Assembly: GCF_003319105.1 (NCBI RefSeq)
Contig: NZ_QOHH01000001.1
Location: 186,001 to 250,000 of the forward strand
Direction: 5' to 3'
From: Blastococcus sp. TF02-09
GTDB lineage: Bacteria > Actinomycetota > Actinomycetes > Mycobacteriales > Geodermatophilaceae
Length of the DNA: 64,000 bases
Both the position numbers and the translations under genes were made by a program. This document shows positions 26,569-35,039 of this stretch, piece after piece (position 1 is the first letter of the stretch; the number at the start of each line of letters is the position of its first letter). The notes below the pieces were generated by a model. The model did no database searches, was not told where the DNA came from, and saw only the letters and a program-made list of their open reading frames with translations.

Positions 26569-28377
26569 TCAGCCCCGGCGGGACCGCCCGCGCGGTCCGC
26601 CCTGCCGGCCGCCCAGGGCGCGGCCCGCGGCCCGGCCGGCGGTGCGGTGCCCCCCGCCCGGACGGCGACCGCGATCACCACCGGGACGACCGGCGGGGGC
26701 GCTGCACGGGCGGCAGGTGGTGAACCACGGTGCGATCGCGCTGCCGCAGCTCGTGCACTTCCCCGAGCGGCCCAGGGCGATGGCGTCGGGGAGCAGCTCG
26801 GTGATCATCTCGGCGCACTCCTCCTCGACCCAGGCGGCGTCGTCGCCGTCCAGGCCGGCCACGCCGGGGAACTGGCGCAGCAGGGTCTGCGCGTCGCGGG
26901 CCGCGGCGGCCGCCTGCTCGTACTCCTCGACCGTGCCGCCGCGGGGGACGTCGGGCAGCACCGTCTCCGGGGGCACGGGCAGGCCGACGGCGTGCTGGAG
27001 CGCCGCCTTCGCGAGCACCAGCCAGCGGGTGCGCCGCGGCGGGTTGTAGTCGATGGCCAGGTTGACCAGCCGCCAGACGGTCTGCAGGTCACCGGCCGCA
27101 CCGAGCGGGCCGCGCAGCAGGGGGAGCAGCGCGTGCACCCGCAGCACCAGGCTGGTGACGTCGTCGGCGGTCATCGCCTCGTCGCGGGTGGCGGCCCGCG
27201 CCCAGGCCATCCAGCGGACGAGCGCCTCGGGCAGGTCGACGGCCTCGAACGCGCCGAGGTCCTCGAGCTCGGGCCGCAGCCGGGGCGCACGCTTGGGCAG
27301 GTCGCTCATCTCGGCGCCCCGGGCGACCGCGGCGCCGTTGGCGACCAGCGCGCCCACCGGCTTGAGCCCGCTCACGCCGATGAGGATGCCGACGGCGCCG
27401 TGCCCGGTGAGCCCGTAGCGGCCGGCCCGGCCGGCGATCTGGGCGGCCTCCCAGGTGCGCAGCGGGCGCACCTCCTGCCCGTCGAACTTCGTCGTCTCGG
27501 CGAACAGCACGGTGGTGGCCGGCACGTTGATGCCGTGGCCGATCACGTCGGTGGTGACCAGCACGTCGAGCTCGCCGCTGGTGAACCGCTCGATGACCTC
27601 GCGCCGGGTGGCCGGGGGGAGGGCGCCGTACAGGACGCCGACCTTGCCGGGCCGGTGCTGGTCGAGCTCGGCGGCGACGGCGTAGACGGCCTTGCGGGAG
27701 AACGCGACGACCAGCGTCTGCGGGCGGACCCCGTCGGGCCGGACCGGGCCACGCAGCACGTCCAGCCGCGACAGCCGCTTGTGGTTGACGACCTCGACGT
27801 GCTCGGCGTCGGACACCAGCGGCTTGAGCACCAGGTAGGCCTCGGCGGCCGAGATGAGGTGCATCGTGCGGTACTCGCCGGTGAGCAGCAGCCGCGCCCA
27901 GTGGTGGCCGCGGTCGGGGTCGGTCACCCAGTGCGCCTCGTCGAGGACGAGCATCTCGCCGCGCGGCGGGGCCTTCTCGACGGTGCAGCACACGATCGGC
28001 GCGAAGGGGTCGATCTCCTCCTCGCCGGTCGACAGGCCGACGGTGCCCTCGGGCAGCAGGGCGGAGAGCTTCTCGTAGGCCTCGTGCGCCAGCTGGCGCA
28101 GGGGCGCGGCGTACACACCGGAGCCGGCGGCGGCCAGCGCCTGCAGCGACTCGTAGGTCTTGCCGGAGTTGGTGGGACCGAGGTGGAAGACCAGGTCCTC
28201 GGGCCGGGTGGTGCGGGTCGGCAGCGCGGGCTCGGCGCCCTCGACCCAGCTCTGCTGCGCCAGCTTCTCGGCGCGGGCGGCGGCGCGGTCGGCCTCGCGG
28301 GCCGCGGTCTGGCGGCCGGCGGAGCGCTCGCGGCGGCGGGCCGTCCGCGGCAGGGGCGTGGGGTGGGTCTCGGGCAA
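26569..28377 (-). CDS. SUV3-like DExH RNA/DNA helicase with C-terminal Cys4 motif
   Basis: A 602-residue SF2 helicase. Motif I is GPTNSGKT (residues 67-74), motif II is LDEAHW, motif V VLVTTDVIGHGINVP and motif VI QIAGRAGRYG. The GPTNSGKT form is characteristic of SUV3, the mitochondrial RNA-degradosome helicase, and its bacterial relatives. The last 50 residues hold CTSCGSAIAPWFTTCRPC, a potential zinc-binding Cys4 cluster, and an Arg/Gly-rich tail that could bind RNA. The start is TTG at 28377 with AAGGA 7 bases upstream. A role in RNA turnover is inferred from the family. Confidence 0.85.
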   Translation of the reverse strand: MPETHPTPLPRTARRRERSAGRQTAAREADRAAARAEKLAQQSWVEGAEPALPTRTTRPEDLVFHLGPTNSGKTYESLQALAAAGSGVYAAPLRQLAHEAYEKLSALLPEGTVGLSTGEEEIDPFAPIVCCTVEKAPPRGEMLVLDEAHWVTDPDRGHHWARLLLTGEYRTMHLISAAEAYLVLKPLVSDAEHVEVVNHKRLSRLDVLRGPVRPDGVRPQTLVVAFSRKAVYAVAAELDQHRPGKVGVLYGALPPATRREVIERFTSGELDVLVTTDVIGHGINVPATTVLFAETTKFDGQEVRPLRTWEAAQIAGRAGRYGLTGHGAVGILIGVSGLKPVGALVANGAAVARGAEMSDLPKRAPRLRPELEDLGAFEAVDLPEALVRWMAWARAATRDEAMTADDVTSLVLRVHALLPLLRGPLGAAGDLQTVWRLVNLAIDYNPPRRTRWLVLAKAALQHAVGLPVPPETVLPDVPRGGTVEEYEQAAAAARDAQTLLRQFPGVAGLDGDDAAWVEEECAEMITELLPDAIALGRSGKCTSCGSAIAPWFTTCRPCSAPAGRPGGDRGRRPGGGHRTAGRAAGRALGGRQGGPRGRSRRG

Positions 28378-28578
28378 GCAGTGTCCTTCGGCAGGGCTCG
28401 TCTGGAGCGCGGGGTCGACGCCGTCGTGGGCGGACCGTTGCCCTGAGCAACAGCCGAACCGGCGCGTTCATGCCCGGGGCCCCGGTGTTCCGGGCCGCGC
28501 GGACGGCGCCATTCTCCACCGCACGCGCCTCCGACCTGCGGCTGCACCGCCGAGTCGGGCTCGCCGGCGCGGCGAGGC

Positions 28579-29253
28579 TCACACCGGCTCGACGACCTGG
28601 GACTCCCCGGGGATACCACGCGCGACCGCGACCGGCGCGCCCCTCGACCGCAGAATCCGGTACGAGCGGAACTCCACCGGCAAGGCCGACGCGCGTGCGG
28701 CGTCGGGGCCGTCCATCGCCTGCAGGTGCACGTGCGGCTGGGTGGAGTTGCCCGAGTTGCCGCACGTCCCGAGCGGCTCGCCCTCCGCCACAGGCCGGCC
28801 CGGGCTCACCCGCACCGAGCCCTGCCGCAGGTGGGCGAGCAGCACGAACGCCCCGCCGTCGGCGAGTTCGAGGACGACGTGGTTGCCGGCGATGGCCGCC
28901 GGCCCGCCCCGGATCCGGGCCGCCTGGGTGAGCGCGTAGGGGAGCAGCGCCACCTGGGACCGCCTTGCCTCGTGGTCGGGCTCGCCGTCCAGCACCGCGA
29001 CGACGGTGCCCGCGCCCGGCGCGAGGACCGGCTGCCCGAACCCGACGAACCGCTCGGGCGGCTCGGTGTCCAGCACCGTCCGCCAGTCGCGGACGGTCGC
29101 GGTGCGCCGTCCCCGGACCGGGACGAAGTCGATCGCATAGGTGGTGGCGAACAGCCGGGTGCCGTGGCTGGGCAGCCGCCGTGCGGGACTGTTGCGCACG
29201 AGCCACGTGCCGCGGAACGGCAGGGCGAGCGACACGACTCCATCAGAGGACAT
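28579..29253 (-). CDS. M23-family (LytM-like) peptidase domain protein
   Basis: A 224-residue protein with the M23 metal-site motifs: SHGTRLFATTYAIDF (His 30 and Asp 42), GNHVVLELADG, LAHLRQGSV, and GNSGNSTQPHVHLQ with the last HxH pair. M23 enzymes cleave peptidoglycan peptides or act as regulators when degenerate; here the ligands appear present. No signal peptide is visible, which is unusual for a wall hydrolase and suggests a cytoplasmic or non-classical role. The start at 29253 gives the whole domain. Confidence 0.82.
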   Translation of the reverse strand: MSSDGVVSLALPFRGTWLVRNSPARRLPSHGTRLFATTYAIDFVPVRGRRTATVRDWRTVLDTEPPERFVGFGQPVLAPGAGTVVAVLDGEPDHEARRSQVALLPYALTQAARIRGGPAAIAGNHVVLELADGGAFVLLAHLRQGSVRVSPGRPVAEGEPLGTCGNSGNSTQPHVHLQAMDGPDAARASALPVEFRSYRILRSRGAPVAVARGIPGESQVVEPV

Positions 29254-29282
29254 GCGGCTCTCCTGCCGTTCCGCGGATCGTC

Positions 29283-30332
29283 TCAGGGCTGGACGAGGAT
29301 CCGGATCGGGTTGCCGTCGCGCTCGTGCAGGCGGCGGATGCCCTCGCCGACGTCCTCCAGGGAGACCACCCCGCTGATCGAGCGGGAGAGGTCCAGCCGG
29401 CCGCTGGCGACCAGCTCGGCGAGGATCGCGATGTCGGTGCCCTCGTAGCCCAGGTGCCCGAGGGCCTGCTTGCGCGACAGGCCGAAGCCGAGGGTCGACC
29501 CCAGCGAGGCCTCGTCCCCGCTCAGCCCGACGACGACCACGCGGCCGCCGTTGGCCAGCATCGCCAGCCCCTGCTCGAAGGTGGACTTCACGCCGACGGC
29601 GTCGAAGGCGACGTTGAGCATCCGGCCCTTGGTCGCCTCGGCGATCTTCGCCTGGAGGTCGGGGTCGCGGGAGTCGAACGCGACGTCCGCCCCGATCTCC
29701 AGCGCGCGCTCGCGGACGCTCTCCTCGAGGTCGAGGGCGATGATCGGGTTGGCCCCGACCAGCCGGGCCAGCTGCACGATGTGCGTGCCGACGCCGCCCA
29801 CGCCCCAGACGCCGACCGCCTCGCCGATCCGCACCTGACCGGTGTGCACGACGGCGCCGAACGGCGTGGAGACCGCATCGGCGAGGATCGCGGCCTGGTC
29901 CATCGGCACCCCGTCGGGCACCTGGGTGAGGCCGAAGGCCCCGGCGACCGTGTACTCGGCCCACGCGCCGTCGTAGGCGAACGCCATCAGCTGGATGTTC
30001 AGGCACTGCCCGACCGGGCCGCGCAGGCAGTTCGCGCACGTGCCGCAGGGGCGGCCGGCGGCGGGGATGACCCGGTCGCCGACCGACCAGCCGGTGACCC
30101 CCTCGCCGAGGGCGGCGATCGTGCCGGAAGCCTCGTGCCCCTGGGTGATGACGTCGGGGGTGCCCATCCCGCCGAACACGCCGTCGATGAGGCTGAGGTC
30201 GGAGTGGCAGATGCCGCAGTAGGCGACCTTGATCAGCACCTGGCCCGGGCCCGGCTCGGGGATGGGCACGTCCTCGATCGCCCACTGGCCCGTGGCCTTG
30301 TAGAAGCGCTGGGCACGCATCGTTCCTGTCAT
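29283..30332 (-). CDS. Zinc-dependent alcohol dehydrogenase
   Basis: A 349-residue MDR alcohol dehydrogenase. The catalytic zinc ligand Cys is in YCGICHSDLSL with GHEASGTI, the structural zinc loop is CGTCANCLRGPVGQC, and the NAD-binding motif is GVWGVGGVGTHIVQLARLVGA. The N-terminal 40 codons of the longer frame are omitted because GGAGG lies 8 bases before the ATG at 30332. The substrate is unknown. It is divergent from the thioesterase. Confidence 0.9.
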   Translation of the reverse strand: MTGTMRAQRFYKATGQWAIEDVPIPEPGPGQVLIKVAYCGICHSDLSLIDGVFGGMGTPDVITQGHEASGTIAALGEGVTGWSVGDRVIPAAGRPCGTCANCLRGPVGQCLNIQLMAFAYDGAWAEYTVAGAFGLTQVPDGVPMDQAAILADAVSTPFGAVVHTGQVRIGEAVGVWGVGGVGTHIVQLARLVGANPIIALDLEESVRERALEIGADVAFDSRDPDLQAKIAEATKGRMLNVAFDAVGVKSTFEQGLAMLANGGRVVVVGLSGDEASLGSTLGFGLSRKQALGHLGYEGTDIAILAELVASGRLDLSRSISGVVSLEDVGEGIRRLHERDGNPIRILVQP

Positions 30333-30459
30333 GGAGCACTGCCTCCTGTGCCGGCGGACCCGCCGCCTGGTTCGGTCACGTCCCCCGAGCCGGTGACGTG
30401 GGTCGCACTCCGGCGACCGTATCGTCGCGGGACGATCCGACACCGACCAGGGAGAACAC

Positions 30460-31287
30460 GTGCACAGCGAGCCCGGGGGCGCACCGACCGAGTCCGAGCC
30501 GACGGTGCTCGACGTCCTCGCCCTCGAGGAGCTCGACCGCGACCTCTACCGCAGCACGCTGGTCTTCGCCGACCCGTTCCCGCTGTACGGCGGGCAGGTG
30601 GCCGCGCAGGCGCTGCTCGCGGCCGGGCTCACCGTCGAGCCGGGCCGGCTGCCGCACTCGCTGCACGGCTACTTCCTGCGCAGCGGGGACGCCGCCCGGC
30701 CGACGATCTTCCGCGTCGAGCGGGACCGCGACGGCGGGTCGTTCTCCGCCCGCCGGGTCGTCGCGGTGCAGGGCGGCGAGGTCATCTTCAGCATGGCCGC
30801 CTCCTTCCACGCCGGCGGCGTCGGACCGGACGTCCCGGTGCGGCAGATGCCGGACACGGAGGGACCCGAGGGGCTCCGCAGCCATGGCATGCCGCGGCTG
30901 TTCAGCATGGAGAGCCGCCGTCCCGGGCAGGCCGATCCCGGGTGGCGGCTGCCGAGGCGGTTCTGGGCGCGGACGACGGTGCCGCTGCCCGACGACCGCC
31001 TGGTGCACGCGTGCGTGCTCACCTACCTGTCCGACATCGGCACGGGGCTCGCGGACATGCCGCAGGACGAGGCGAGCCCCGGGCCGACGCTGGACCACGC
31101 CGTCTGGTTCCACCGGCACGCGCCGTTGGACGAGTGGGTGCTCATGGACATGGAGCCGGGCACGGTCTCGGGTGGACGCGGCTGGTACACCGGTGCGATC
31201 TTCACCGCGGGCGGCATCCTCGCCGCCAGCTTCACGCAGGAGACGCTGTTCCGGGCCGGCAAGAACCCGTTCCGCCCGGGCAGCTGA
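30460..31287 (+). CDS. Acyl-CoA thioesterase II (TesB-like)
   Basis: A 275-residue double hot-dog protein. The N-terminal FPLYGGQVAAQALLAAGLTV and SLHGYFLRSGD, and the C-terminal LDHAVWFHRHAPLDEWVLMDM with the catalytic Asp, match TesB acyl-CoA thioesterases, which hydrolyse medium- and long-chain acyl-CoAs. The start is GTG with AGGGAGA upstream. It lies 21 bases before the dienelactone hydrolase gene. Confidence 0.92.
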   Translation: MHSEPGGAPTESEPTVLDVLALEELDRDLYRSTLVFADPFPLYGGQVAAQALLAAGLTVEPGRLPHSLHGYFLRSGDAARPTIFRVERDRDGGSFSARRVVAVQGGEVIFSMAASFHAGGVGPDVPVRQMPDTEGPEGLRSHGMPRLFSMESRRPGQADPGWRLPRRFWARTTVPLPDDRLVHACVLTYLSDIGTGLADMPQDEASPGPTLDHAVWFHRHAPLDEWVLMDMEPGTVSGGRGWYTGAIFTAGGILAASFTQETLFRAGKNPFRPGS

Positions 31288-31308
31288 CCGACCGCCCCAG
31301 GAGGTCCC

Positions 31309-32037
31309 GTGCCCGACATTTCGATCCCCGGCGCCGAGAGCGCACCAGAGCTCCGGGCCTACCTCGCGGTGCCGCCCACGGGGGAGGGCCCCTGGCCGGC
31401 CGTCGTGGTGATCCACGAGGTGTTCGGCCTGACCGACGACACCAGGCAGCAGGCCGACCGGCTGGCCGCCGCGGGCTACCTGGCGGTGGCGCCGGACCTG
31501 TACAGCGCCGGCGGGGCGCTCCGGTGCCTGAAGTCGACGTTCGGCGCGCTGAACAGCGGGACGGGCGCGGCCTTCGGGGACCTGGAGGCGACCCGCCGGT
31601 GGCTGGCCGACCGCCCGGACAGCACCGGGCGGGTCGGCGTCCTCGGGTTCTGCATGGGGGGCGGATTCGCGCTGCTCGCCGCCACCCGGGGCTTCGACGT
31701 GTCAGCGCCGAACTACGGCCAGCTGCCGAAGAACGCCGAGGAGGTGCTGCGCGGCGCCTGTCCGGTGGTGGCCAGCTACGGACGCAGGGACGTGGCGCTG
31801 CGCGGCTCCGCGGATCGGCTGGAGGGTGTGCTCACCGAGCTCGGCGTGCCGCACGACGTCAAGGAGTACCCCGACGCGGGGCACTCGTTCCTGAACCGGC
31901 ACAACGCCGGGCCGTTCAGGGTGCTCGAGCGGGTGGCCGGCTTCAACTACCACCAGCCCTCGGCCGAGGACGCGTGGGCGCGCATCCTGCGGTTCTTCGC
32001 CGAGCACCTGCGCGCGGAGCGGCCGGCCCAGGCCTAA
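31309..32037 (+). CDS. Dienelactone hydrolase family protein
   Basis: A 242-residue alpha/beta hydrolase with the family triad: Cys nucleophile in GFCMGGG (residue 115), Asp at about 161 and His at 192 (DAGHSF), plus Glu 37 in HEVFG. Dienelactone hydrolases open lactone intermediates of aromatic breakdown; many members have other esterase roles. The start is GTG with AGGAGG upstream. Its last 4 bases overlap the convergent YihY gene. Confidence 0.88.
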   Translation: MPDISIPGAESAPELRAYLAVPPTGEGPWPAVVVIHEVFGLTDDTRQQADRLAAAGYLAVAPDLYSAGGALRCLKSTFGALNSGTGAAFGDLEATRRWLADRPDSTGRVGVLGFCMGGGFALLAATRGFDVSAPNYGQLPKNAEEVLRGACPVVASYGRRDVALRGSADRLEGVLTELGVPHDVKEYPDAGHSFLNRHNAGPFRVLERVAGFNYHQPSAEDAWARILRFFAEHLRAERPAQA

Positions 32038-33047
32038 CCGGCGGAGGGGCGCGGCGGCACGCTGTCGGCGACGACGGCGCCGCGCTCCCCGGCGGGCCGG
32101 TCGGGGCCCACGGTGGAGTCACGCGCGGTCTGCCGCTCGCTCTCGGCGTTCACCGTGGCGCCGGCGATGACCAGCAGGACGCTGAGCCACAGCCAGAACA
32201 TGCTGATGGCCACGCCGCCCAGGGAGCCGTACGTCGTCTCGTAGGAGCCGAGGCTCTGCACGTAGGCGAAGAGCCCGACGGAGGCGGCCAGCCACAGCAC
32301 GACGGCGACCACCGCCCCGACGCTGATCCACCGCCAGCGGGCGCGCTTCCGGTCCGGCGCGAACCGGTAGAGGACGGCGACGACGACGGCGAGGACCACC
32401 GCCAGCGACAGCCAGAGCAGCGCCGGCGCCAGGGGCCGCAGCGGATCGGGCAGCCGGTCCAGGTGCCGGGAGAGCGCACCGGTGCCGGCGATCACCGCGC
32501 CGAGGACCAGCGCGCCGCCCAGCACGAAGACGACGGCCAGGCGGGTGCGGCGGAACAGGCTGCGGGTCTCGGTCTCGGAGTAGGCCAGGGTCAGCGCGTC
32601 GATCAGGTAGGTGGCCGCGGTCGTGGCGGTGACCAGGGCGGCGACCAGCCCGGTGAGCCCGCGCCAGGTGAGCACCTCCGCGGACGCGGTCGTGATCGTG
32701 GTGAGCTGCTCGGCCACCAGCGGTTCCAGCTCCGGGGGCAGCACCTCGGCGACCGACGAGAGCTGGTCGAGCGCCTGGTCGGGGGTGTTGACCGCCCCGT
32801 ACACCGACAGCGCCGTCACCAGCAGCGGGGCGATCGAGAGGATCGCGAAGAAGGAGACGGCCGCGGCCAGCGCCATGAGGCGGTCGTCCAGGACGTGCCG
32901 CCCGGCCCGGCCGAGCACCTCGAGCCAGCCACGCGGCGGGATCCGGTGCGGCGCGTGCGCGTCATGCCCGTGCCAGGGGCGGCGCAGGCGGCTGCGCCCG
33001 CGTTCCGAGACCTCCGGCCCGACCGGGCCCGGCACCGTTCCCGCCAT
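32034..33047 (-). CDS. YihY/BrkB-family inner membrane protein
   Basis: A 337-residue protein with about six transmembrane segments. MALAAAVSFFAILSIAPLL is the family signature, followed by a periplasmic loop (PPELEPLVAEQLTTITTASAE) and a second signature AATYLIDALTLAY. The C-terminal 35 residues are polar. The function of the family is unsettled. It was once called RNase BN, which is wrong. Confidence 0.88.
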   Translation of the reverse strand: MAGTVPGPVGPEVSERGRSRLRRPWHGHDAHAPHRIPPRGWLEVLGRAGRHVLDDRLMALAAAVSFFAILSIAPLLVTALSVYGAVNTPDQALDQLSSVAEVLPPELEPLVAEQLTTITTASAEVLTWRGLTGLVAALVTATTAATYLIDALTLAYSETETRSLFRRTRLAVVFVLGGALVLGAVIAGTGALSRHLDRLPDPLRPLAPALLWLSLAVVLAVVVAVLYRFAPDRKRARWRWISVGAVVAVVLWLAASVGLFAYVQSLGSYETTYGSLGGVAISMFWLWLSVLLVIAGATVNAESERQTARDSTVGPDRPAGERGAVVADSVPPRPSAG

Positions 33048-33188
33048 GGCGCAGAGTTTCCTCCTGGGGGTGCCGGCGGGCAGGTGGCGGGCCGGGACGG
33101 CCGCGACCGGCGGGTGCCGGGTCCGCCTGCTTGACTGGGCCGGTCAGCGCCGCGCCCGGCGTCGGCTCAGCTCCCGGGAGGACGGTCC

Positions 33189-34220
33189 ATGCACCTCGGC
33201 GTCGACAGCTTCGTCTCGGCGGTGACCGACCCCGGCACGGGGCACCTGGTCGGGCCCGAGGAGCGCATGGAGCACCTGCTCGAGGAGATCGAGCTCGCCG
33301 ACCGGGTGGGGCTGTACTCCTTCGGCATCGGCGAGCACCACCGCCCGGAGTACTACGACTCGGCACCCCCGGTGATCCTGGCGGCCGCCGCGGCGCGGAC
33401 GAGCCGCATCCGCCTGGGCAGCGCCGTCGCGGTGCTCAGCGCCGCGGACCCGGTGCGGGTGTTCCAGCAGTTCGCCACCCTCGACCTGATCTCCAAGGGC
33501 CGGATCGACCTGGTCGTGGGCCGCGGCTCGTTCACCGAGGCGTTCCCGCTGTTCGGGCTGAGCCTGTCCGACTACGACGAGCTGTTCGCCGAGAAGCTCG
33601 ACCTGCTGCTGCGGATCCGGGAGTCCGAGCACGTCACCTGGTCCGGGCGGCACCGTCCGCCGCTGAACGGGCAGGGCGTGTACCCGCGCCCGCTGCAGGA
33701 CCCGCTGCCGATCTGGGTGGGTGTCGGCGGCACCCCGGAGTCCTTCGTGCGGGCCGGCCTGCTCGGCCTGCCGCTCATGGTGGCGATCATCGGCGGCGAG
33801 CCCCGCCAGTTCGGCCCGCTCATCGACCTCTACCGCCGCGCCGGGGCCCAGGCCGGGCACGCGCCCGAGGCGCTGCAGGTGGGGCTGCACGTGTTTGGGT
33901 TCGTCGCGGACAGCACGCAGGCCGCGGCCGACACCATCTACCCCGGCTGGCACGAGATGTTCGAGAAGGTGTCGCGCGAGCGCGGGTTCTCCCCGCCGAG
34001 CCGCGCGCAGTTCGATGCGACCAGTGGACCGAACGGAGCGTTCTTCATGGGTGACCCCGATACGGTGGCGGAGAAGCTGGTCCGGATCTCCGGTCAGCTC
34101 GGCGGCGTTGACCGCATCTCGCTGCAGATGACCAACCCCCGGCTCGCGCACGCCGACCTGCTGCGCGGCATCGAGCTGCTCGGCACCGAGGTCGCTCCGC
34201 GCGTGGCGGCGTCGGCATGA
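33189..34220 (+). CDS. LLM class flavin-dependent oxidoreductase
   Basis: A 343-residue luciferase-like monooxygenase family protein. FGIGEHHRPEYYDSAPPVILAAAAARTSRIRLGSAV and GRIDLVVGRGSFTEAFPLFG are typical of this fold, which binds FMNH2 or F420. Members of this subgroup are usually annotated by homology with no known substrate. GGGAGGA precedes the ATG, and the stop overlaps the next gene (ATGA at 34217-34220). Confidence 0.88.
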   Translation: MHLGVDSFVSAVTDPGTGHLVGPEERMEHLLEEIELADRVGLYSFGIGEHHRPEYYDSAPPVILAAAAARTSRIRLGSAVAVLSAADPVRVFQQFATLDLISKGRIDLVVGRGSFTEAFPLFGLSLSDYDELFAEKLDLLLRIRESEHVTWSGRHRPPLNGQGVYPRPLQDPLPIWVGVGGTPESFVRAGLLGLPLMVAIIGGEPRQFGPLIDLYRRAGAQAGHAPEALQVGLHVFGFVADSTQAAADTIYPGWHEMFEKVSRERGFSPPSRAQFDATSGPNGAFFMGDPDTVAEKLVRISGQLGGVDRISLQMTNPRLAHADLLRGIELLGTEVAPRVAASA

Positions 34221-35026
34221 CCGCCGCGCGGGAGTGGACGCTCGACGGGCACGCCGGCCGGCTGGCCGGCCGCACGTGGGGCGGCGACTCGCCGACCCAC
34301 GTCGTGCTGCTGGCGCACGGGTACGGCGAGCACTGCGGCCGGTACGAGCACGTCGCGGCCGCGCTGGTGGACGCCGGGGCCGTGGTGCACGCGGTCGACC
34401 ACGTCGGCCACGGGAAGAGCGACGGCGACCGGGTGGTCGTGGCCGACTTCGAGCGGGTGGTCGACGATCTGCACCTGGCCGATGAGCAGGCCCGCGCGCA
34501 GCACCCCGGCCTCCCGGTGGTGCTCGTCGGCCACTCGATGGGCGGGCTGATCGCGGCCCGCTACGCCCAGCGGTACGGCGACTCGCTGGCCGCCGTCGTG
34601 CTGTCGGGCCCGCTCGTCGGACCGTGGGAGGCCGGCCCCCAGCTCCTGGCGCTCCCCGAGATCCCCGACGTGCCGCTCGACATCACGACCCTCTCGCGGG
34701 ATCCCGCGGTCGGCCGGGACTACGCCGACGACCCGCTGGTGTGGCACGGCCCGTTCAAGCGGCCCACGATCGAGGCGATCGTCCGCGGGACCGACGCCGT
34801 GCAGGAGGGCCCGTCGCTGGGCGCACTGCCGCTGATGTGGGCGCACGGCGAGGCCGACCGGCTGGTGCCGATGGACCGCAGCCGCCTCGGTGTCGAGCAC
34901 CTGCGCGGGGAGACCTTCGTCGAGAAGATCTACCCCGGCGCGCAGCACGAGATCTTCAACGAGACCAACCGCGACGAGGTCCTCGCCGACGTGGTCGCGT
35001 TCATCGGGGACGCCCTGCGGCGGTGA
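34217..35026 (+). CDS. Alpha/beta hydrolase (monoacylglycerol lipase-like)
   Basis: A 269-residue hydrolase with nucleophile elbow GHSMGG, oxyanion segment LLAHGYGEHCGRYEHVAAAL, and C-terminal MWAHGEADRLVP (Asp) and YPGAQHEIFNE (His). The HGYGEHCGRY motif is typical of MGL-type lipases. It is translationally coupled to the LLM oxidoreductase by an ATGA overlap. The physiological ester is unknown. Confidence 0.88.
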   Translation: MTAAREWTLDGHAGRLAGRTWGGDSPTHVVLLAHGYGEHCGRYEHVAAALVDAGAVVHAVDHVGHGKSDGDRVVVADFERVVDDLHLADEQARAQHPGLPVVLVGHSMGGLIAARYAQRYGDSLAAVVLSGPLVGPWEAGPQLLALPEIPDVPLDITTLSRDPAVGRDYADDPLVWHGPFKRPTIEAIVRGTDAVQEGPSLGALPLMWAHGEADRLVPMDRSRLGVEHLRGETFVEKIYPGAQHEIFNETNRDEVLADVVAFIGDALRR

Positions 35027-35039
35027 GCGGCCCGGCGGC

